The position numbers and the translations under genes were made by a program. From Novosphingobium sp. CF614 (GTDB lineage: Bacteria; Pseudomonadota; Alphaproteobacteria; Sphingomonadales; Sphingomonadaceae), in NCBI RefSeq assembly GCF_900113255.1, contig NZ_FOOR01000014.1, positions 1-64,000 on the forward strand: DNA of 64,000 bases. The letters are read 5' to 3'. The notes beneath the pieces are model-generated. The model was not told the origin of the DNA, searched no databases, and was given only the letters and a program-made list of their open reading frames with translations. This document shows positions 52,529 to 61,400 of the stretch, one piece after another (positions within the stretch are counted from its first letter, which is position 1; every line of letters starts with the position of its first letter).

Positions 52529-53950
52529 TTACTCCGCAGCTTCGGGGATGTGCATGGCGCAGGCCATGCGGATGGCGGTGCGGAACCGCTCGGCAATCTC
52601 ATCGATCTCATCGGCCGTGACGATCAGCGGACACAGGAACCGGAGCACGGCACCGTGGCGACCACCGACTTCGAGGATCAGCCCCTGTTCAAGACAAGCC
52701 CGCTGCACGGCCCGAGCCAGGGCCCCGTCGCCCGGAGAAGCGCCTAAGCCCGAACCGACTCTTGGAGCCGTTTCGACTCCTTCAACGATTTCCACGCCGA
52801 TCATCAGCCCCCTGCCCCGCACGTCGCCAATGAAAGAGCAGTCGGCCTGAATAGAGCGCAGATGTCCGGCCAGCCGCTGACCCATCGCCTCCGCATGAAG
52901 GTGCAGCGCTTCTTCCCGGACGTGCTGGATAGTCGTCAGCCCCGCTGCCATCGCCAACTGATTGCCACGGAATGTTCCGGCATGAGCGCCTGGCGCCCAG
53001 CGATCCAGATCCTCCCGGTAGATTATCACTGCCATCGGCAAGCCGCCTCCGATCGCCTTGGAAAGGACAACGACATCAGGCTCGATACCTGCCCGTTCGA
53101 ACGCGAAGAAAGTACCGGTCCGTCCCACACCCGTCTGGATCTCGTCGATCACCAGCGGCACGCCGGCGGCCCTGGTCAGGCGGCGGACACCCTGCAGCCA
53201 GCGAATCGGCGCCGGTATGACCCCGCCCTCCCCCTGCACCGCTTCCAGAAGGACCGCCGCCGGTGCCGGAACGCCGGACTCGGGATCGTTGAGCACCTGA
53301 TCCAGCAGATGCAGATGCACATCGATCGCGCGCTCCCCGCCGAGCCCGAACGGGCAACGGAATTCATAGGGATACGGCATGATGTGCGCGTCCCCCATGG
53401 CTCCGCCCAGGGGCTGCCGAACGGCCAGATTGCCCATCAACGACAGAGCGCCGGCGGTCATGCCGTGATAGGCACCGGAAAAACCCACGACCGCCCGGCG
53501 TCCGGTAGCCGTGCGCACCAGCTTCAATGCTGCCTCCACGGCGTCGGAGCCGGACGGGCCGCAGAACTGGATCCTGCCCTGTCGCAGGCCGGCGGGCAGG
53601 CTCGCGAAGAGAGCCTCCACGAACGCATCCTTGAGCCGCGTAGGCAAGTCAAGAGTGAGCAGGGGGGCACCCGAATCGACCGCATCACGCAGCGCCGCGA
53701 TCACCGCAGGGTGGTTATGTCCCAGCGCCAGGGTACCCGCGCCAGCCAGGCAATCGATATAGAGTTGCCCCGCCGCATCGCGCACATAGATGCCGCGAGC
53801 CTCACTCAGCACCAGCGGAATACGGCGCGGGTAGGATCGCGCACTGGATTCGCGCTGTTCCTGCCGCGATAGGATGGGATCCGGCCGCAAATGAATCGGT
53901 GGCTGGGCGCGAAAAAAATCGAGCGCGAACGCACCTGAAGCGATGTTCAT
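52529..53950 (-). CDS. Diaminobutyrate-2-oxoglutarate aminotransferase (PvdH-like)
   Basis: The protein is 473 aa, a class III PLP aminotransferase. The PLP lysine is K298 in VVLSKAIGGGLPMAV, the preceding acidic residue is in LVIDEIQTGVGRTGTFFAFE, and the phosphate loop is GPSGSDAVEA (131-140). AGTFRGNQLAM also fits the DABA branch (GabT/EctB/PvdH). It makes L-2,4-diaminobutyrate from aspartate semialdehyde using glutamate. The adjacent giant NRPS has an adenylation domain whose code matches Dab, so it very likely supplies that monomer. It follows the mbtH-like gene in the leftward operon. Confidence 0.94.
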   Translation of the reverse strand: MNIASGAFALDFFRAQPPIHLRPDPILSRQEQRESSARSYPRRIPLVLSEARGIYVRDAAGQLYIDCLAGAGTLALGHNHPAVIAALRDAVDSGAPLLTLDLPTRLKDAFVEALFASLPAGLRQGRIQFCGPSGSDAVEAALKLVRTATGRRAVVGFSGAYHGMTAGALSLMGNLAVRQPLGGAMGDAHIMPYPYEFRCPFGLGGERAIDVHLHLLDQVLNDPESGVPAPAAVLLEAVQGEGGVIPAPIRWLQGVRRLTRAAGVPLVIDEIQTGVGRTGTFFAFERAGIEPDVVVLSKAIGGGLPMAVIIYREDLDRWAPGAHAGTFRGNQLAMAAGLTTIQHVREEALHLHAEAMGQRLAGHLRSIQADCSFIGDVRGRGLMIGVEIVEGVETAPRVGSGLGASPGDGALARAVQRACLEQGLILEVGGRHGAVLRFLCPLIVTADEIDEIAERFRTAIRMACAMHIPEAAE

Positions 53951-53988
53951 CGCATGCTCCCGTTGATGGTGTCGAAAGGAGTGCGGCC

Positions 53989-54204
53989 TCAGCCGGCACT
54001 CGCCCCGTCAAGCGCGTGACGCAGACTTAGAGGACGCATATCCGTCCAGACCTGTTCGATATGAGACAGGCATGCCTCGCGCGTGCCCGAAGCGCCGACT
54101 TCCCGCCATCCTGCGGGGAGCGCGCGCGATTCAGGCCAGATCGAATATTGTTCTTCTCCGTTTACGACGACGACAAAACGCGTGTTCGGATCGTCCCAAC
54201 TCAT
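53989..54204 (-). CDS. MbtH-like protein
   Basis: The protein is 71 aa and matches the whole MbtH family: N-x-E-x-Q-Y-S-I-W-P (NGEEQYSIWPE), LPAGWREVG, and CLSHIEQVWTDMRPLSLR. MbtH-like proteins bind NRPS adenylation domains and are often needed for their folding and activity. It is the first gene of the leftward siderophore operon, with a Fur-box-like site 38 nt upstream of its start. Confidence 0.96.
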   Translation of the reverse strand: MSWDDPNTRFVVVVNGEEQYSIWPESRALPAGWREVGASGTREACLSHIEQVWTDMRPLSLRHALDGASAG

Positions 54205-54241
54205 GTGGATTATTCCTTCTCACAATCACATTATTGCAATT

Positions 54242-54260
54242 GATAATCAGACTCATTATC
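54242..54260. promoter_or_regulatory. Fur box for the leftward siderophore operon
   Basis: GATAAT-CAGACTC-ATTATC is a 19-bp site with perfect 6-bp inverted arms. It matches 16 of 19 positions of the classical Fur consensus by my count. It lies 38-56 nt upstream of the mbtH-like start, where a promoter would be. This predicts iron-responsive repression. Confidence 0.82.
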
Positions 54261-54380
54261 TGATTCGCAGCGATGGTCGTAGATTTATGGATATTTTGCA
54301 ATAGGTTATGGAAAATCACCGGGCTGAACGGTGCAACCGCAAGACTGCCGCCAGGGCAATACGGCGTCAACACCTTTTTT

Positions 54381-54399
54381 AATAGTGACTCGCATTAGC
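54381..54399. promoter_or_regulatory. Second Fur-box-like site for the rightward operon
   Basis: AATAGTGACTCGCATTAGC matches 12 of 19 positions of the Fur consensus, keeping TGA...CATTA. It lies 47-65 nt upstream of the stand-alone beta-hydroxylase gene. It is weaker than the site at 54242 but placed symmetrically for a bidirectional promoter. Confidence 0.55.
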
Positions 54400-54445
54400 A
54401 TTTATGGCTATCCATGCGAGCATCGGAAAAATGGAAAACATCTGA

Positions 54446-55462
54446 ATGAGCCTGGCCACCGAACACGCCGACCGCGTTCTCGAAATCGCGCCTCTTTTTG
54501 GTGGAGATTCGACCGCGCTGCTGATCGCACCCCGCACCGGACAAACGTCTTGCGCATCGGACTGGCGTGACCTGTGGACGTCAGCCCATGCGCTCGCCGC
54601 CGCGCATCTTCCCCAGGCCGGCGCCTTGCTCTTCAGGAACTGCGCGCCGCCGGACGAAGCGCTGTTTCGCGCATTCGCAAGCTCCTTCGGCTCTCCTCTG
54701 ATCGGATATGATTTCGCATCCACTCCGCGCAAGTCTGTCGGCGAGGGCATATACACTTCAACTGAATACCCGGCACATCAGACGATCCCGCTGCACAACG
54801 AACAGTCCTACACCCTGACCTGGCCGCGGCGGATCTGGTTTCATTGCGCGGTAGCTCCGGACGGTGGCGGAGCGACGCCCATCGCCGACAGTCGACGGAT
54901 TTTCGCAATGATCGACCGCGCGGTCCGGGAAGAATTCGCGGCCAAGGGTCTGACCTACACCCGCAACTACGGCAACGGGCTGGACCTGCCCTGGCAAGAA
55001 GCCTTTGGCACCAGGGATCGGGGTGCAGTCGAACGCTACTGCCTGGAAAATCGCATCGCCTGCGAATGGAAAGCGGACGGGGAACTGCGGACGCGGCAGA
55101 CCTGCCAGGCCGTGGCCCGCCACCCGGCGACAGACGACTGGGTCTGGTTCAACCAAGCCCATCTATTCCATCCCTCCAATCTTCCGGAAGCCGTCAGGGA
55201 AACGCTCTTGACCATCGTCGGCGCGACCGATGCATTGCCGCGTCACGTCCGTTTCGGCGATGGCACCGACATCTCCGAGCAGGCCATGAGCCATATCCGC
55301 CATGTGCTGGATCGATGCGCCCTGTCCTTTCCGTGGCGCTCCGGTGACATCCTGATGCTCGACAATATGCAGACTGCGCATGGCCGCGAGCCCTTTTCCG
55401 GTAGCCGCCGCATCGTGGTCGCCATGGCCGATCCTGTGCGCTCCGCGATCCTGCCTTCCTGA
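54446..55462 (+). CDS. Stand-alone aspartyl beta-hydroxylase (SyrP-like, TauD fold)
   Basis: The protein is 338 aa of the Fe(II)/2-oxoglutarate oxygenase TauD/TfdA superfamily. The facial triad is H117-x-E119 (LHNEQSY) with distal H312 (MLDNMQTAHGREPF), followed by the 2-oxoglutarate-binding Arg in SGSRRIVVAMADP. The middle region YTRNYGNGLDLPWQEAFGT is typical of SyrP-type enzymes that hydroxylate aspartate bound to an NRPS thiolation domain. It heads the rightward operon, 26 nt before the giant NRPS that contains an Asp-type module. The likely product is a beta-hydroxyaspartyl residue that binds Fe(III). Confidence 0.92.
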   Translation: MSLATEHADRVLEIAPLFGGDSTALLIAPRTGQTSCASDWRDLWTSAHALAAAHLPQAGALLFRNCAPPDEALFRAFASSFGSPLIGYDFASTPRKSVGEGIYTSTEYPAHQTIPLHNEQSYTLTWPRRIWFHCAVAPDGGGATPIADSRRIFAMIDRAVREEFAAKGLTYTRNYGNGLDLPWQEAFGTRDRGAVERYCLENRIACEWKADGELRTRQTCQAVARHPATDDWVWFNQAHLFHPSNLPEAVRETLLTIVGATDALPRHVRFGDGTDISEQAMSHIRHVLDRCALSFPWRSGDILMLDNMQTAHGREPFSGSRRIVVAMADPVRSAILPS

Positions 55463-55488
55463 CACATTCGTTTTTGAGGATCCCCGCC

Positions 55489-58400
55489 ATGGACGATCTG
55501 ACGCCTTCAAGCGCCGCCCGTCGCGCACTGCCGCCCGAAGCAGAACGAATCGGTTCCGCCCCGGGCCAGACGAGCATGGAGATCAGCGAGCTGCAGCACC
55601 CGATCTGGGCCGCCTATCGCCTGGCACCGGAAGACCCCAGCTACCACATGGTGCTGGGCGGGCGGCTCGCGGACGATGTGGACCCACTTGCCCTCGCTGC
55701 GGCATTCCGCGCCGTGATCCGTGGGCATGAGGCGCTCCACGCTGCTTACAGGGAAGATGGGACCGGTCGGGTCCACATGGTCTGCGACCCGGGTTTCGCG
55801 CCCGATATCACCATCACCACGAAGCCGCCCTTTTCGGAAGCGGATCGCATGCGCTGGCTGGAAAACGCCATTGATGCACCCTTTGCACTGGAAACCGGCG
55901 TATGCTGCCGCGTGCGCATCCTTGTAGAGGAAGGCGGCGCCGACTTTCCACCACAGAGCCATATCGTCACGGCCGTCCACCATATCGCCGGTGATTTCGT
56001 TTCGGTGGAGATGCTCTGCGAAAGAGCCTTCGCACTCTACGAGGCTCAACGCGACGGCAACTGCGCGTCCCCCGGAGAACGCGGAAAATACTGGCGCTGG
56101 GTTGCTCGCCAGCGCGCGGCCGAACGATCGCAGAACCGGACCGGGCAGGAGGATTACTGGCGCGGCTACCTCACCGGGGCGGGCGGCTCACCGGCATTGT
56201 TTCGCGATCCCCTTCCCGACGCGACAATCGCCATGGCCGAAGAGACGGACATAGCCCTCGACCCCGTCCTGGCGGACAAAGTGCGCGAAACGGCGAAACG
56301 GTTGGGCGTCGGCCTCTTTCCGCTACTGACTGCCGCCTATCAGCTTTTCCTGCACCGCTGGAGCGGACAGGACCGGTTCCTGATCGGAACGCCAGTATCG
56401 GGCCGCAGCGGCGCGGCCGAGCGCGACATGATCGGCTATACGCTGAACACCCTTCCCTGGACCGCCGATTTCACGGGAAATCCAAGCGGCGCCGATCTGG
56501 CGCGTGCTGCACATCGCAACCTGATGACAATGCTGCGGAACCGGCATCTTCCCAGCGGCCGTATAGCCACGCTTTCCGGCGAAGACCGGTTTCAACCGCG
56601 CCATATGACGACCTTCGTGCCGATCGGGGAGCGCAAGGCCATCCGCCGCGTCATGCCTGTCGAGATGTTCGCCAATCAGCGTGGTGCGGCGCAGGAAATC
56701 AACCTTCGCTGGGTCGATCACGGTCACACGATCATTGGTCAATGGCGCCACGATCCAAGGTGCTTCTCACCGCAGACGGCGCAGCGCATGCGGGCCGGCC
56801 TGCTTTACGCGCTCATGCGGATCATCGACGCACCGGAGTTGCCTATCGCGGCGCTCCCCGCCGATCCCATGGACCAATCGATACTGGCCTCGGTGCCGGT
56901 GCCGAAGGATCAGCAGACGGCGCTCGGCCGGTTCGAGGCTTTGACGGCACGGCAGCCGAGCGAAGTGGCCGTGGAGGATCGGTTCGGGCATCTGACCTAC
57001 GGCGAAGTAAACGAGCGGGCATCCCGCTTCGCCCAGGAACTCGTCGCCGCAGGTTGCCGACCGGGTGATGTCGTTGCGCTCCATCTGCCGCGAAGCGTTT
57101 CGATGGCCGTCGCCATGGTCGCGGCCTGGAAGGCGGGTGGGGCTTTCCTATGCCTGGACCCGGCGCAGCCTGCCGCGCGCAAAGTGATGCTGGCCGCGGA
57201 TGCGCGGGCAACCGCGGTAGTCGGCCAAGGCCCCATGCCCCCGGCCGGCATGGAAGGCATGAAGTGGATCGACATAAGCGCCAACCCACTTGGTGATTCC
57301 TCTTTATTCTCCTGCCTGCGTCTGCCCACGCTCCTCGCCCCACGTCACGAATACGGCGCCTATGTCATCTACACGTCCGGCTCCACAGGTAGGCCGAAAG
57401 CCGTATCGGTCACCCAGGGCAATCTGCTGCACTACGTCGACGGGCTCCTGGACAGACTACGGCCGACACCGCCAGCCCGTTTCGCGACGCTTGCTTCGCC
57501 GGCGGCGGATCTGGGTTTCACGGCATGGTTCGGTGCGTTGCTCGGCGGCCATGCGCTCCATATCCTGGACGACGAACTGGCCGACGATCCCGCCGCGCTA
57601 GCCGATCATTTGGGCCGGCATTCGGTGGACGTGCTCAAGATCGTCCCGTCCCACCTCGCCGCGCTAATGGCGGTTCCCGATCCCGCGCGTCTGCTGCCAC
57701 GCCAATACCTGGTGCTGGGCGGTGAGGCTCCCGCCGCAACGCTCGTCGAAGAGGTTAGCAGACTGGCGCCCGATTGCCGGATCCTCAACCATTATGGCCC
57801 CACCGAGACCACCGTGGGTTGCCTTGCGGGAGAAATCGGGGTCGATGCGGCCGGCGCTATTCCGCTCGGATCGCCCCTTCCCGGTAACCATGTGGCCATC
57901 GTCGACGCCCATATGCGACCCGTTCCCATCGGAGTGGCCGGAGAACTCGTGATCGGGGGGGACGGTGTGTCCGCCGGATACCTGCACAGCCCAGCGGCAA
58001 CGGCAGAGCGGTTCCTGCCCGACCCCACATCGCCCGGCCGCCGCCTGTACCGTAGTGGAGATCGAGTCAGACTCACGTCCGACGGGAAGCTCCTGTTCCT
58101 CGGGCGGATCGACGATCAGGTGAAGATCAGGGGCTTTCGGGTAGAGCCGGGCGAAGTGGAAGCATGGCTCTGTCGTCAGCCCCGCGTCAGGGAAGCGACC
58201 GTCGTAGTCCGGCCAGGTGGAATCGGCGGAATGGGTCCGCTGCGCCTCATCGGCTTCGTCGCTCCGGCCGGGCTCGATACGGCCGAGTTGCTCGCCGCCA
58301 TGGCCGACGAACTTCCGGACGCCATGGTGGTCAGCCACCTTGTGGCGCTGGATAGCCTGCCTCGCCTTCCCAACGGCAAGATAGACCGCAAGGCATTGCC

Positions 58401-61400
58401 CGATCCTTCCTCCGTGGCGGGAGAACCACGCCCAACCGAGCCTCTCTCGCCGCTGGAGGAACAAATCGCCGCGCTGTGGCGCGAGACGCTCAGCGTGGAG
58501 GCGGTTGGGCCGGAGGATGATTTCTTCGCCATCGGCGGCGACTCCATTCTCGCCCTCCAGATCATCGCCAAGGCCCGGCCAGCGGGGCTTGCCCTTACTC
58601 CCCGGCTCTTCTTCGACAAGCGAACCCTGCGCGCGATCGCCGCCAGCCTTCCCAAGGAGGCTGTGCCTGAAACGGCCGCGCAGGGAGAGAAGAGCACCGC
58701 CGCAGCACCGTTATCGCTCGCCGCCCTCGACGATGAGGAAATTGCCGCAATTAAGGCCGAGGGGGCAGAAGACGCCTATCCACTCACACCGCTTCAGGAA
58801 GGCTTGCTGTTCCACGGCCTGCGGGAACAAGGCAGCGGCTCCTACATCAATCAGCTCGTACTGGATCTGGAAGGCCCATTCGAAGCGGGCCATTTCGTCA
58901 CGGCCTGGTGCGAGACGATGGCTGCCCATGCCGTCATGCGGACAAGTTTTCGCCGGGATGGGCGCGACATTCCGTTTCAGATGGTTCATCCCATGACCGC
59001 GGATGCGCTGCGGGGAAGCGTCCGGGTTCTCGATTGGTACGACCAGAGCGAAGCCGATCGGCACACAAAACTGGATCAGCATCTGGAGGAGGATCGCGAG
59101 ACTGGCTTCGCGCTCGACACACCCCCGCTGACCCGCCTGATCCTTGTCCACATGGCGGAAAACCGGTGGACGCTTGTCTGGACCCGCCATCACCTGATCG
59201 TCGATGGCTGGTGCTCCATACTGCTGCTGGACGAGATGCTGGAGCGCTATCGCGCCAAAATCGCATCCGTACAGCCGGTACTCGCGGAGCGCCGGCCGTT
59301 CCGAGACCATCTCGCCTGGCTCGCGCGGCAGGATCGCGACGCGGCGACCGCCTATTGGAAGGAGGTGCTGGACAACCTGGATGACCCGGGCCTGTCCATC
59401 ACGCCGGAAGACCATGCCTCGCCGGGCGAAGCCCCGCCGCATCTCTCTCGGGAGATCGTGCTGGACCGCACGGAAACAGTCCGGCTGGTCGAGGCGGCGC
59501 AGCGGCACAAGGTGACGCTCAACACTTTGGCGCAGGGAGCCTGGGCACTGACCCTCTCGGCCCGCTCCGGCAGGCGCGACGTGATCTTCGGCGTCACCTC
59601 TTCCGGGCGCCCGGCCGGCCTTCCTGGTGCCGATGCCATGATCGGTCCGTTCATCAATACCCTGCCGCTGCGCGTGCGACTGGACAGCTCTGCGAAGGGG
59701 CGAGGACCGCGCGATCTCCAGGCCTATCTTACGGACTTGCAGACGAGCAGTGCCGCGATGCGCGATCATGAACATATGCCGCTCGTCGACGTTGGCCGGA
59801 TCGATCCACGGGCCGTCCAGTTCGACACTATCCTGGTATTCCAGAACCTGCCCAAACTGGAGGGCCGCAGCCGGCAGGTGGGCGCCCTGTCCTTGCGGCA
59901 ACGCGACAATGTCGAACGGACCCACTACGGCCTGACCGTCGAGGTGTTTCCCGGCGAGACACTCAGTATCGCAATCGATGCGAAGGGATGGGAAGCCGAG
60001 GCGCTGCACCGTCTCGCCGAAGGATTCCGGACCGCCCTGCTGGCCATGGCAAATGATGGCGCGACGCCCATCGATACCATCGTGTCCATGGGAGAGGCCG
60101 AGACACGGCTGCTGGCCGATTGGAGCGGCAATCCACCGTTCTACGACTTGCAGCCCGACTGGGTTGAACGAGTGGCCGCAAATGTCGAGGTACACCCTGA
60201 TCGTATCGCGGTGCGCCATGAGGAACACTCGCTGACCTACCGCGAGATGTGGCACCGCTCGGCGATGTTCGCTCGCGGCCTTATCGCTGCGGGCGTCCGG
60301 CCGGACGAACCCATCGCCCTCCTCTTGCCTAGAGGCATCGACCTGTTCTGCCTCATGATCGCGACGCAGCGGGCGGGATGCGCATGGATGCCCCTCGACC
60401 CCAGCCACCCACCCGCACGCTGGAGAAAAGCGCTGACGCAGGCCGGCCAACCTCTGGTCGTGCGCGCATCCGGTATCGCCTTCCCGGATCTGTCGCTTAC
60501 GCCCGAAGACCTCGCTGCAAAGGGAGAAAGCGCAGACGGCACCAGCATCGCCATCGATCCGCCGGCTCGGGGCGACCAACTGGCCTATGTGCTGTTCACC
60601 TCCGGTTCGAGCGGTGAGCCGAAAGGCGCGATGGTCACGCGCGACGGCATGCTCAACAACATGCTCGCCAAGATCGACCCGCTGGGTCTCGGGGCGGACG
60701 ACGTCATCGCGCAGACCGCGCCCTCCTGCTTCGACATATCGGTCTGGCAGACGCTGATGGCGCCGTTGATAGGCGCCTGTACGGAAATTATCGCCGACAG
60801 CACCGTCCGCGATCCGGACAGCCTTATCGCGACCCTGGAGCGGAGCGGAGCGACCATCTTCGAGCCGGTGCCCTCACTGATGCGTGCGCTTGTCGAAGCG
60901 AGCGATCCGGCCGGCGGCTCGCTAACCCGGCTGCGCTGGACTCTTCCCACAGGCGAGGCGCTTTCATCTGCCGATGCGCGGCGCTGGTTCGCCGCCTTCC
61001 CTGCCTGCCGGCTGATGAACGCCTATGGCCCCGCAGAATGCGCCGACGACGTCGCGTTCCACGCCATCGAAAGCGCCGAAGCCATCCGGCATCCCGTGCC
61101 GATCGGCCGTCCCACGCAAGGGGCCGTAGTGCGCGTCATGGACGAAGCCCTACACCCCGCACCCATCGGCGTGACGGGGGAGATCGTGGTCAGCGGTATC
61201 GGCGTAGGGCGTGGCTATGCCGGAAACCCGCGCCTAACGGCCGCGTCGTTCCTGCCCGATCCCGACGGCCCGGCCGGGTCACGCCTCTATCGCACCGGCG
61301 ACCTCGGCCGCTGGACCAGCGAAGGCCTGCTGGAGTGGGCCGGCAGGCGCGACTTCCAGATCAAGGTGCGCGGACACCGGATCGAGGCCGGCGAGATCGA

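Noticed and set aside
58711..60579. Minus-strand open frame of about 620 codons within the NRPS region
   Set aside because: It is antisense to conserved C, A and T motifs of the giant NRPS and carries no recognisable domain.
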